Assembly: GCA_900466475.1 (NCBI GenBank)
Contig: UBMI01000020.1
Location: 1-64,000 of the forward strand
DNA length: 64,000 nt
Direction: 5' to 3'
From: Hyphomicrobiales bacterium
GTDB taxonomy: Bacteria; Pseudomonadota; Alphaproteobacteria; Rhizobiales; Rhizobiaceae
In this document: piece after piece, positions 53,152 to 61,817 of the stretch
Layout: every line of letters begins with the position of its first letter
Position numbering within the stretch: position 1 is the first letter of the stretch
Program-made: the position numbers and the translations under genes
The notes under the pieces: model-generated
What the model was told of the DNA's origin: nothing
Databases searched by the model: none
What the model saw: the letters and a program-made list of their open reading frames with translations, nothing else

Positions 53152-54306
53152 ATGATACCGCTCGCAGTACCAAATCTCGCCGGCCGTGAGGCCGAATATC
53201 TGCAGGAATGCATAACTTCTACATTTGTTTCGACGGTGGGGCCATTCGTCACCCGTTTCGAAGAAATGGTAGCTGCTGCGTCCGGTGCCAAATACGCAGT
53301 TGCGACGTCCGCGGGTACCACTGCGCTTCATGCTGCCTTGCTATCCGCCGGCGTAGGGCGCGATGATTTGGTCATTGCACCATCATTCACGTTCATCGCT
53401 TCGGTCGCTGCAATTGCCCATTGCGGAGCGCTTCCGTGGCTTTTCGATGTCTCTCCCGAAAACTGGTCGATAGACGTAACGTTGTTGGCTAGCAAACTGG
53501 AGAAAGAGACGCATCGTCGCGTGGACGGTGCGTTACTTCACACGGAAACGGGGCGCAGAGTTTCGGCAATATTGCCGGTTTTTACGCTGGGCATTCCCGC
53601 CCAGATGGATGAGATTAACGAGTTAGCGAAGGCTTACTATTTGCCGGTTGTCGTTGATGCGGCCGCCGCACTGGGTACCACCTACAAAGACCGTCCTTCG
53701 GGAAGCTTAAGCGCAGAATTCACGATGTTCTCCTTCAATGGGAACAAGACTGTTACCGCCGGCGGTGGCGGAATTATCGTTACGGATGATCCGGAAAAAG
53801 CACGCCTCTTTCGTCATTTGACGACCACCGCCAGAGTCGGGGCCGATTACGATCACGACATGGTCGGTTATAATTACCGAATGACAAACCTCCAGGCGGC
53901 GGTTGGTTGTGCCCAGATGGAAAATCTGGGCCGATTTGTCGAGTTGAAACGGAATATAGCACGAAATTATAGGGAGGCTTTCTCGGATCTTGCCGGAATC
54001 GCGCCTTTTCCGGATCCGGAATATGCGCGAAGCGGTTATTGGTTTTCCGGGATCGTCGTGAACAACAGAGACCCACGGCAGTTGACCGATATCCGCGTTC
54101 GTTTGCGGGAGGCCGGCATAGACGCCCGCCCCTTCTGGAAACCAGCCCATCTCCAGGCACCCTATGTAGGGGCGCCAAGGACGGAAATGACGGTCTGCGA
54201 CAACCTCTGGCAACGGATCGTGACGCTGCCATGCTCAACCGGCCTGACGGTCGCCGATCAGGACTTCGTTGTCGACAAGGTCAGACGGCAGTTCGCCAAC
54301 AACTGA
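53152..54306 (+). CDS. legC: DegT/DnrJ/EryC1 sugar aminotransferase, LegC-like
   Basis: PLP-dependent aminotransferase adding an amino group at C-4 of the 4-keto sugar (384 aa). SAGTTALHAALLSAGV, VVVDAAAALG (Asp169 region) and the PLP Lys199 in FSFNGNKTVTAGGGG are visible, as is YNYRMTNLQAAVGCAQ. Begins 6 bp after legB, clearly co-transcribed. Placement between a LegB-like dehydratase and other nonulosonic acid genes supports LegC over perosamine-type enzymes. Confidence 0.84.
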   Translation: MIPLAVPNLAGREAEYLQECITSTFVSTVGPFVTRFEEMVAAASGAKYAVATSAGTTALHAALLSAGVGRDDLVIAPSFTFIASVAAIAHCGALPWLFDVSPENWSIDVTLLASKLEKETHRRVDGALLHTETGRRVSAILPVFTLGIPAQMDEINELAKAYYLPVVVDAAAALGTTYKDRPSGSLSAEFTMFSFNGNKTVTAGGGGIIVTDDPEKARLFRHLTTTARVGADYDHDMVGYNYRMTNLQAAVGCAQMENLGRFVELKRNIARNYREAFSDLAGIAPFPDPEYARSGYWFSGIVVNNRDPRQLTDIRVRLREAGIDARPFWKPAHLQAPYVGAPRTEMTVCDNLWQRIVTLPCSTGLTVADQDFVVDKVRRQFANN

Positions 54307-54329
54307 AGAAGTGGCAAATTTTTTCGGAT

Positions 54330-55739
54330 TTATTTCTGCTTAGGGTCCTCATGGAAGGCGTTTCCTCCGCGGCCCATGATCAGTAGTGCAAGCACGAATA
54401 TCGCGTTTGTCGGATGAAATATGCTACCCCATGTCATCATAAGCCAGATAAGTAGCGACAGCATCGATACTCCCCAGATGTCGTTTTCCTTTGCATGAGT
54501 GTAACAGCGTTCGCCGAGGAAATAGAAGAATCCCAGAGCCGGTAGACCATATGTAGCGAGCAGACGTGTCGGTAGGGACACAGAGTCAGATCTTATTTGA
54601 TTTGCGTTTAGAAGTTTTTCCGTTGCGCTCTGAGCCAAGCTACTTCCGTATCCCATCAGGTAGTCGCTTTGCCAAAAGATCTGGAGATGTTGAAGCCACA
54701 ACCAGGGCCGGTAAGCTTGTCGGTAGATCGCTTCCAGCGAAAGCCCGCTCTGATTGCGCAGGAGCAACCGGGATATGAGGGGAATATCTTGTAGGTGATA
54801 AAGGGCGAACGGGGATAGACCGACGATGAGGATAAGTCCCAACGTCATAGCGAACGCCACCGTAACACGAAGCCTCGCATTATCAGGAAGTAGTGTCAAA
54901 ACAACGGTGGTGGCGCTGAAAAGCACGAGGCCGATCAGTGCTGAACGCACGAAAGATAAGATAGTGAAATAAGCGGCGGCAACAACGGTTGTGATGTTGA
55001 GCCATCGAAAACCCAGATGCTTCAATGCAATCAGGAAAACGAAAAGTGAGATGATGCCGGAAGTCGCAATGTTGGGGACCATCGAAATGCGCCATGGCCC
55101 GTAAGCGGGCGCAGTTTGGCCAGGCAAAATGCCCCAGGCATTGATATCAATTCCTTCCCGGTCTTGTGGTGGTAACGCAATGTTGCCAGAATCTGCAGCG
55201 TCAGCCCCAAGGGGATCCCCCTGGTACTCTTGCATCAACCAGCTGTACTTTTCGAACGGTGGCTGCAGAACAAAGCTCAAGCTGCCAATCCCGTAAAATA
55301 CCAGGATGATCGCGAATAGCCATCTAACGTTGATGCGCACCTCGGAGCGGCTCGCCCATGCGCTGACCCAAGCGATCAAGATAATTGGGGGAACGGCACC
55401 TGTATCCCCTCTCAGGCCGAACCATAAAGACGCCGTTACACCCATGACGGCGATAGGTCTCGCACAACCAAATATGAGATTTTCTACTGTCTGTCTGAGT
55501 CTTGGCAATGGTGCTGCAACTGCTGGCAGTGTAAGCAGCCAATAAAGCGGTTCTCCTCGCGAGACGATCCTTTCCTGCCCCATGTAAACTGTGAGTAGCA
55601 GCGAATAAGCCAGGAACAGAAGGATGTCGCCGCCGTTCTTGTACCATACGCAAACCGATTGGACCTTAGGATGCATCAAGATATCCATGAGGGCGTTCGG
55701 TTTTCTGATGCCTGTATCTTTTACTAGCCTGTCGTCCAT
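54330..55739 (-). CDS. Membrane protein, probable Wzy/O-antigen polymerase or ligase
   Basis: Polytopic inner-membrane protein (469 aa) with about ten hydrophobic segments and one large periplasmic loop near residues 155-215 and another around 310-370 (RNQSGLSLEAIYRQAYRPWLWLQHLQIF in outline), the layout of Wzy polymerases and WaaL ligases. No conserved motif proves the activity, as is usual for these proteins. On the opposite strand from legC (stops 21 bp apart). Would join repeat units of a surface glycan if the locus serves a polysaccharide. Confidence 0.6.
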   Translation of the reverse strand: MDDRLVKDTGIRKPNALMDILMHPKVQSVCVWYKNGGDILLFLAYSLLLTVYMGQERIVSRGEPLYWLLTLPAVAAPLPRLRQTVENLIFGCARPIAVMGVTASLWFGLRGDTGAVPPIILIAWVSAWASRSEVRINVRWLFAIILVFYGIGSLSFVLQPPFEKYSWLMQEYQGDPLGADAADSGNIALPPQDREGIDINAWGILPGQTAPAYGPWRISMVPNIATSGIISLFVFLIALKHLGFRWLNITTVVAAAYFTILSFVRSALIGLVLFSATTVVLTLLPDNARLRVTVAFAMTLGLILIVGLSPFALYHLQDIPLISRLLLRNQSGLSLEAIYRQAYRPWLWLQHLQIFWQSDYLMGYGSSLAQSATEKLLNANQIRSDSVSLPTRLLATYGLPALGFFYFLGERCYTHAKENDIWGVSMLSLLIWLMMTWGSIFHPTNAIFVLALLIMGRGGNAFHEDPKQK

Positions 55740-55867
55740 ATCTCATCGCTAATGCAGGAATTGCGTCTCTTACGCCGATTGACCGGGGTGCGTTTCTAAT
55801 CCTCCCCCCGAGGCCACTCCGAGCCCGAGAAACTGGAGCGCTATATGGCGATGACAACCCTCGACGC

Positions 55868-56884
55868 TCATGCAATCGGTAGGGTGTAATCTCCCGAAAT
55901 AGGCTCACGGCGCAGATCGATCGTCGCGCCCCCACGTTCGTTGGAAAGGTGGGCAGCGACAAGTAATTTCATGGCAAGCAGCCCGTGCTCTCCTGTCGGG
56001 TAGTCAGTGCCGGCAAGAAGGGCTTCGAGAACGGAACGAGTTGGCGTGACAGCATCGGCCGGAGTAATTGTTATAGAGTCGGAATCGTAAGGCATGCCAT
56101 AGCGTGTTGTTGGTTCATTTCTGTATTCCTCTTTACGAACGACGAAGGAGAGAGTGCCGGCCAATTCATCAACTGAGATGCGTCCATGGCGGCAATTGTA
56201 AGTCACATTCATGCCGTGCCCCTGGTCGTGGGAGCAATCCATATAGAAGCGTTTCCCTGACGGTGTTTCCAGGCGGATGCTTCCGGAGGCATCCCTAAAC
56301 TGGGGGCCGCGAGGATTGGCGAGTTCGTCCTTCGAAAACCAAGCCGACACTTTTACCGGATCTTCGCCGCACAGATAGCGGAACATTTCAAAATAATGCG
56401 TGCCGTTCATCGCCATGCCAAAGTTTCCGGCACTTACGATAACGCTCGCAAGGCCGCCGAAAGCCTCAGACTCGATCATGGATTTCGGGAACGTGTATTG
56501 TTCCATGAAGCGCATCTGATGGTTGATTGCCAATTTCACACCTGCGGAATTGCAGGCGGAGATCATCGCTTCACAATCATGCAAGTTGGTCGCCATAGGC
56601 TTCTCGCACAGGATCATTTTGGCGCCATTTTGCGCCGCCCTGACGACAAGCTCGCAATGCCCGGGAGCCGTCGTTGCAATGATCAGAAATTCCGGCCGGA
56701 TTTGGTCGATGAGTTCAATTGCCGATATGAAGCGGCGCTCTTCCGGGATCCCATACTTGTTTCCGGCGACATCGCAAGCTTCACGATTTATGTCGCTTAC
56801 TGCCACGATCGGAAGTTGGCATTGTTCCAAGACGCCGGCATGGCGCATTCCCATTCGTCCAAGGCCAATGAGGGCTGTAATCAT
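55868..56884 (-). CDS. Gfo/Idh/MocA family oxidoreductase (first copy)
   Basis: NAD(P)-dependent oxidoreductase (338 aa). N-terminal nucleotide fold ALIGLGRMGMRHAGVL, the EKPMA motif (CEKPMATNLHDCEAM) with the catalytic Lys, and INHQMRFMEQYTFPKS mark the family. Similar enzymes appear in nonulosonic acid loci (PtmF of C. jejuni), where they act on the hexosamine precursor; that equivalence is only suggested here. Transcribed with legF toward the wzy-like gene. Confidence 0.75.
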   Translation of the reverse strand: MITALIGLGRMGMRHAGVLEQCQLPIVAVSDINREACDVAGNKYGIPEERRFISAIELIDQIRPEFLIIATTAPGHCELVVRAAQNGAKMILCEKPMATNLHDCEAMISACNSAGVKLAINHQMRFMEQYTFPKSMIESEAFGGLASVIVSAGNFGMAMNGTHYFEMFRYLCGEDPVKVSAWFSKDELANPRGPQFRDASGSIRLETPSGKRFYMDCSHDQGHGMNVTYNCRHGRISVDELAGTLSFVVRKEEYRNEPTTRYGMPYDSDSITITPADAVTPTRSVLEALLAGTDYPTGEHGLLAMKLLVAAHLSNERGGATIDLRREPISGDYTLPIA

Positions 56885-56969
56885 GGTTTTCTTCTCAGTC
56901 TGCTTTGGTGTTTGTCAGCGATCTTCACTTCACTCGATAGATACCGAAATCGAGATCTAGGCGAAAGAC

Positions 56970-57680
56970 CTAGCGTGTTTCAGGCCATCCGAAATGATGT
57001 GAGGCAACGAAGGCAGCGACTGCGAAATCAAGTGGCGTATCGATATCGAAGCTACATTCGTCAGCCATAAGCCAGAACCCCGTCCGTTCAGTGAGAGCGG
57101 GTCTTTCGTCGACGATGGGTTGCCGGCGCCAAGCATAGATGGATCCGTTGAGCTCATAGCAATTGGGCAGGTCTTGTCGACGCCCATATTGCATCCCGGG
57201 CTTTGACAGCTCGATGCGGCCATCTGCGGTTTCTTCAACAAGCGTGTAATAGGGTGAAGCCTTTGCGCGTGCCACGGACACAACGTTGAGAAGGTCGGCG
57301 TTCGCTTCTAGCTTTTGGGCCGCCCCACGAATGTCCGCAGGAGTCCTTAACGGAGAAGTCGGTTGAAGATCGAAGAACATCTCGATCTCCCGCCCGACTT
57401 CCATTTCTGCCGTGCGCAGAGCATGACTGAGAACGGCGGGCTTCGCGACAAAGTCGGTGGCAAGCTCGTCCGGCCTCTTGACCAGCAGATTTGCTCCGGC
57501 CTCCCGCCCGATATCAAGATAGCGATCACTGTCGCTGGAAATCGAAATAATATCAAAAATTCCCGATTGGACAGCCTGTTCAACTGTGTGCGCAAGAAGC
57601 GGCCGGCCAGCAAAAGATTTGATGTTTTTGTGTGGCAGCCCCTTGGATCCTGACCGAGCCGCCACGACACACATTTTCAT
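56970..57680 (-). CDS. legF: CMP-nonulosonate (legionaminate) cytidylyltransferase, LegF-like
   Basis: Activates the finished nonulosonic acid with CTP (236 aa). Nucleotide-binding motif CVVAARSGSKGLPHKNIKSFAGRPLL at the N-terminus and FFDLQPTSPLRTPADIRGA are NeuA/LegF signatures, with late FDIDTPLDF. The frame is open to 57770, but GAGG nine bases before ATG 57680 and the family start (MKMCVVAARSG) decide the start. Divergent from the second oxidoreductase gene. Sugar specificity (legionaminic, pseudaminic or sialic) is read from the neighbourhood only. Confidence 0.85.
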   Translation of the reverse strand: MKMCVVAARSGSKGLPHKNIKSFAGRPLLAHTVEQAVQSGIFDIISISSDSDRYLDIGREAGANLLVKRPDELATDFVAKPAVLSHALRTAEMEVGREIEMFFDLQPTSPLRTPADIRGAAQKLEANADLLNVVSVARAKASPYYTLVEETADGRIELSKPGMQYGRRQDLPNCYELNGSIYAWRRQPIVDERPALTERTGFWLMADECSFDIDTPLDFAVAAFVASHHFGWPETR

Positions 57681-57847
57681 CTCAATGAACCTCAGGTTGA
57701 CTTGTGCGGCTCTCATAGCAGAAACGGAATAGCGTTGTCCCGTGTTGATTTGTCTGACGGAAATTGACAAGGATGACGCGTTCCAATCGGGCGAGGCGCC
57801 TATTCCAGATCGCCGGGAGAACTCCGGATAATTGCGAAGGTATTCAT

Positions 57848-58816
57848 GTGAACACTAAATTATGCCGTATCGCCCTCGTCGGTGCAGGAAGCATGATCGC
57901 CGAGCATGCAAAGGTTTTTGCATCCCTGCCAAATGTCGAGCTCGTCGGTATTGCCAATAGGACAAAAGCCAAGGCTCAGGTGATCGCCAACAATTGGAAC
58001 ATTCCGATTGTGAGTGATGACGTTGATGAAATGCTTGTCAGCACCCGGCCCGATTTGGTGGTGATGGCAGTGTACGAGCCGGCCATTTTTGAAGTTGCAA
58101 CTCGAATACTGGCGCATCCCGTTGACGTCTTCATGGAGAAGCCTATCGGGTTGAACCTTGAAGAAGCGCGTGCTCTTCACGGGCAGGTAAAATCTTCGGG
58201 CCAGCGTGCGTGGGTTGGTCTCAATCGGCGCGCACTTGGTTCCACACTGACCGCGCTCGCAGATCTTTCCGCAAATCCCGGCCCTCGCTTCATCTATGTT
58301 CAAGACCAGCAGAGTCTCGAAGCCGCGCGGGCCATCGGTCACAATTTGGCGGTAGTCGACAATTGGATGTATGCCAACTCAATTCATCTCGTTGACTACC
58401 TAATGACTTTCGGTCGCGGAGGCGTGACTGACGTAAAGATCTTGCAACCGTGGAAGGCCGGCGAATCCGGGGTTGTGGTTGCGCATATCAGTTTCGCCTC
58501 CGGAGATCGCGGTATCTATCAGGCTGTATGGAACGGTCCAGGACCTTGGGCCTGCACGGTTTCCGCGCCGCACAGGCGATGGGAGATGCGGCCTCTGGAA
58601 AAGGCGATATTTCAAAATGCAGGCGAGCGTAGCCTGAACGAGGTTCAGGCTACAGAAGCAGATCTGCAATTTAAGCCAGGGTTTCGGGTGCAAGCTGAAC
58701 AGGTGGTGGGTGCCTGGCGCGGGGAAAATACGGGTGCAGCAACGATCGACGACGCCTTGGCGACGACTGAACTCGTTGCCAAGATCTACGACCTTGGTGA
58801 CGAGGTGACACGGTGA
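57848..58816 (+). CDS. Gfo/Idh/MocA family oxidoreductase (second copy)
   Basis: NAD(P)-dependent oxidoreductase (322 aa), only distantly similar to the copy at 55868. Nucleotide fold IALVGAGSMIAEHAKVF, catalytic motif MEKPIGLNLEEARAL, and WVGLNRR. A GTG at 57848 with GAAGG eight bases upstream is the start; an earlier frame to 57764 lacks support. Its stop overlaps the legG start (GTGA). A PtmF-like role or a modifying reduction is possible; the substrate is unknown. Confidence 0.75.
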   Translation: MNTKLCRIALVGAGSMIAEHAKVFASLPNVELVGIANRTKAKAQVIANNWNIPIVSDDVDEMLVSTRPDLVVMAVYEPAIFEVATRILAHPVDVFMEKPIGLNLEEARALHGQVKSSGQRAWVGLNRRALGSTLTALADLSANPGPRFIYVQDQQSLEAARAIGHNLAVVDNWMYANSIHLVDYLMTFGRGGVTDVKILQPWKAGESGVVVAHISFASGDRGIYQAVWNGPGPWACTVSAPHRRWEMRPLEKAIFQNAGERSLNEVQATEADLQFKPGFRVQAEQVVGAWRGENTGAATIDDALATTELVAKIYDLGDEVTR

Positions 58817-59997
58817 CCAAACCCCGGATATGTGTGACTACCGGTACAAGGGCGGACTACGGTCTCTTGTATTGGCTCATGCGTGATCTGCACGACGATC
58901 CGGATTTCGAATTGCAGATTGCGGTGTCCGCCATGCATTTGTCGCCGGCATTCGGAGAGACCGTTCGCTTCATTCGAGCCGATGGATTCAAGATCGATGC
59001 TGAAATACCCTGCCTTGACGATGATGACAGCGACGCCGGCATGGCACGCGCCTTCGGTCGCGCCATCGACGGCTTTCGCGGGGCATTCGAACAAATCGAA
59101 CCCGATTTTCTGGTTATATTGGGGGACCGATTTGAAGCGCTTGCGGCTGCGACTGCTGCAACCTTTCTTCATATCCCTATTGGCCATATTCACGGCGGCG
59201 AAGTAACGCTAGGTGCCATGGACGATACCTTCCGGCACGCGATTACAAAAATGGCACATGTCCATTTCACGGCAGCCGGACAGTACGCTGATCGAGTGAT
59301 CCGGATGGGTGAGGCGCCGGAACGAGTATTCAACATCGGCGCGATCGGCCTCGATAATTTCAGGCGGCTTTCCATACCCGATAGATTGGAATTGATGCGA
59401 GAACTCGAAATCGAGCCAGAACGCGATTATGTGTTGATGACCTACCATCCGGCGACGATGGATTCGGCCTCGCCTGTTGCCGCCCTCGAGCAGATTCTTG
59501 ACGCACTGCAGTCTTTTCCGGATCTGGCCGTGATCATTACGAAAGCCAACTCTGATCCAGGTGGCAGGAAAATCAATGCGAGGCTTGAGACATTTCATTC
59601 CCAACACCCCGATCGGGTCAGGTTGGTTGCATCTCTAGGCCAGTTACGCTACCTCGCGGCGATGAAACATGCGAGCGTAGTCCTCGGCAATTCGTCAAGT
59701 GGCCTCATTGAGGCCCCCGCAGTGGACGTCCCGACGGTCAACGTAGGCCCACGGCAACTGGGCCGGCTGAAAGCGATGTCCGTCATCGACACGGTCGAGG
59801 AAACCGGGGCAATCGTAAGGGCTATGACCGAAGCAATGTCGCTTTCTTTTCGCGATGCCATTAAAGACAGCGCCCCCCCTTATGGCAGGCCGGGTGACGC
59901 TACCGGTTCAGTGCTGTCAGTTCTTCGCAAGATCGATTTTCCCCGACTGCTACAAAAGCCCTTCTATGATCTCCCCAACCGGGCCGTGAAGGAGTAG
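58813..59997 (+). CDS. legG: NDP-sugar 2-epimerase (hydrolysing), NeuC/LegG-like
   Basis: Releases the nucleotide and inverts C-2 to give the 2,4-diacetamido-6-deoxymannose that LegI uses (394 aa). VTTGTRADYGLLYWLMRDL at the N-terminus is the NeuC/LegG mark; LVILGDRFEALAAATAA, HIHGGEVTLGAMDDTFRHAITK, and LGNSSSGLIEAP are the conserved substrate and nucleotide motifs. Starts with GTG overlapping the upstream stop. Could also be a sialic-acid type NeuC, but with LegB and LegC nearby a legionaminic route is favoured. Confidence 0.86.
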   Translation: MTKPRICVTTGTRADYGLLYWLMRDLHDDPDFELQIAVSAMHLSPAFGETVRFIRADGFKIDAEIPCLDDDDSDAGMARAFGRAIDGFRGAFEQIEPDFLVILGDRFEALAAATAATFLHIPIGHIHGGEVTLGAMDDTFRHAITKMAHVHFTAAGQYADRVIRMGEAPERVFNIGAIGLDNFRRLSIPDRLELMRELEIEPERDYVLMTYHPATMDSASPVAALEQILDALQSFPDLAVIITKANSDPGGRKINARLETFHSQHPDRVRLVASLGQLRYLAAMKHASVVLGNSSSGLIEAPAVDVPTVNVGPRQLGRLKAMSVIDTVEETGAIVRAMTEAMSLSFRDAIKDSAPPYGRPGDATGSVLSVLRKIDFPRLLQKPFYDLPNRAVKE

Positions 59998-60029
59998 TTT
60001 TTGATAGTCCACCGGATCCGTCAACGTCT

Positions 60030-60704
60030 ATGAAGCTTCCATTGCCGATGTTTTGGAAGAAGAAAAAGCCTTCGCTGCTCGTTGTCGGGGGAGGCGGACA
60101 TGGGCGAGTTGTCCTTGAAGCGGCGTTATTGAACGATCATTTTGCTCGCGTGGTGGCCGTCGATCCCGAGGAGTACAAAAGCTGGTCGCTACAGATTGCG
60201 CGCTGCGTCGAAGACGAGAAGGAAGTTGTGCGCGACAATGAAACATGGGTATTTGTTCCGGCGGTAGGAAACGCTAGCCTGCGCCAGAAATTGTTCAATG
60301 CCTATCTTGGAAAGGGATTTGCTCCCGCTTCGGTGATCCATCCGGCCTCCACAATCAGTCCTTCAGCGCGGTTGGGCCGAGGGGTCGTGGTGCTCGCAGG
60401 GATTGTCGGTGTTCAGGTAACGATCGGTGATGGCGTCATCGTTAACAACGGAGCAATCGTTGAACATGACTGTGTCGTGGGCGATTTCTCGCATCTTGCA
60501 CCGGGCGCCGTGCTAGCTGGAGGTTCATCCTTGGGCAGCGGTTGCTTTCTTGGAGCAAATAGTTCAGTCCGACATGCGACGGCTATTGTAGGCAATGTAA
60601 CTGTCGGACACGGAGCGGTGGTTACGCGCGATATTAGTGCTCCGGGTGTTTACGTGGGTAGTCCGGCGAAGCTTATGTTAGATTCGAAAAAAGTCTTGGA
60701 GTAA
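60030..60704 (+). CDS. legH: Left-handed beta-helix sugar acyltransferase, NeuD/PglD/LegH-like
   Basis: Acyl-CoA-dependent acetyltransferase (224 aa) expected to acetylate the 4-amino group of the LegC product. N-terminal nucleotide-like fold LLVVGGGGHGRVVLEAALL, then hexapeptide repeats from about residue 100 (IHPASTISPSARLGRGVVVLAGIVGVQVTIG) with His in VEHDCVVGDFSHLAPG, the catalytic His of PglD-type enzymes. 33 bp after legG and 6 bp before legI. A longer acyl donor cannot be excluded. Confidence 0.8.
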   Translation: MKLPLPMFWKKKKPSLLVVGGGGHGRVVLEAALLNDHFARVVAVDPEEYKSWSLQIARCVEDEKEVVRDNETWVFVPAVGNASLRQKLFNAYLGKGFAPASVIHPASTISPSARLGRGVVVLAGIVGVQVTIGDGVIVNNGAIVEHDCVVGDFSHLAPGAVLAGGSSLGSGCFLGANSSVRHATAIVGNVTVGHGAVVTRDISAPGVYVGSPAKLMLDSKKVLE

Positions 60705-60709
60705 ACGCA

Positions 60710-61744
60710 GTGACGGTGGAGAATCGTTGTTTCATTATTGCTGAGATTGGCGTTAACCATAACGGTAACTTGGATCTCGCTCGCAAACTTATCGATGTGG
60801 CGGTGGAGGCGGGCGCAGATGCTGCCAAGATACAAACGTTCAAAGCCGAGGATTTGATTGTCGCAGGTACCAAGACCGTCGAATACCAGCGCCTGAACGG
60901 TGCTGAGGATGATCAATTCAGGCTACTTAAATCTCTTGAACTGTCTCACGATCAGCATCGCCAGCTTGTCGAATACTGTGCCCTGAGGGGTGTCGAGTTC
61001 ATGTCGACCGGCTTCGATATTGCTTCGCTTCAATTCCTCGTCGAGCTAGGAATTAGGCGGATAAAAATTCCATCCGGGGAAATCACCAACACTCCGCTTG
61101 TAGAGGTTGCTGCCCGGACTTGCCTTCCGATCATCATATCGACTGGAATGGCAACCCTTGACGAGGTGCGAGATTGCATTCGGGCTGTAAGGGATGTGTG
61201 GCAGACGCTTCGGCACGACGGCGACCTGTGCATTCTGCATTGTACAACAGCCTATCCGACCGCGTTGTCGGACGTAAACCTGGCGGCCATGCATACAATG
61301 CAGAAGGTGCTCGATGAAAAGGTAGGCTACTCCGATCATACCGCTGGGATTCTTGTGCCGCCTCTTGCAGTGGCGGCAGGTGCGCGTGTCCTTGAGAAGC
61401 ACATTACACTCGATCGCGAAATGCAAGGCCCCGACCATGCGGCATCGATCGAGCCTGAGGAGCTCAAGCGAATGGTGGCTGAGATCCGTCTGATTGAGAC
61501 CGTTTTGGGCGATGGCATCAAAGCTCCAAAGCCCGTCGAACTGGCTACCCGCGCGCTCGTGCGCAAGGGGCTGAAATTTGCGGCGAAGTTTCCAAAGGGT
61601 CATGTTGTCTCGGCGGTCGATCTTGTCTCGCTTCGCCCCGAAACTGGTTTGCCGCCGGCTCGCTTGAAGTCTCTCGTCGGCAGAACACTCGTCAAGCCGG
61701 TCGCCATTCACGATGCTGTGGAAGAAGACCACTTTGAATTTTAA
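60710..61744 (+). CDS. legI: Nonulosonic acid synthase, NeuB/LegI-like
   Basis: Condenses the 6-deoxy-diacetamido-mannose with phosphoenolpyruvate to the nine-carbon acid (344 aa). FIIAEIGVNHNGNLDLA, AAKIQTFKAEDL, RIKIPSGEITN, ILHCTTAYPT, VGYSDHTAGI and LEKHITLDREMQGPDHAAS are the NeuB-family blocks. A C-terminal antifreeze-like SAF domain ends it (VRKGLKFAAKFPKGHVVS onward). GTG start with GGAG eight bases upstream. Key enzyme that shows this locus makes a nonulosonic acid. Confidence 0.92.
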   Translation: MTVENRCFIIAEIGVNHNGNLDLARKLIDVAVEAGADAAKIQTFKAEDLIVAGTKTVEYQRLNGAEDDQFRLLKSLELSHDQHRQLVEYCALRGVEFMSTGFDIASLQFLVELGIRRIKIPSGEITNTPLVEVAARTCLPIIISTGMATLDEVRDCIRAVRDVWQTLRHDGDLCILHCTTAYPTALSDVNLAAMHTMQKVLDEKVGYSDHTAGILVPPLAVAAGARVLEKHITLDREMQGPDHAASIEPEELKRMVAEIRLIETVLGDGIKAPKPVELATRALVRKGLKFAAKFPKGHVVSAVDLVSLRPETGLPPARLKSLVGRTLVKPVAIHDAVEEDHFEF

Positions 61745-61817
61745 CCGAACTTACCTTCTTGCGCGAGCAATTCATAACCGTTAACCAACCGGCAATTCGA
61801 AATATAGGATGACGGCA

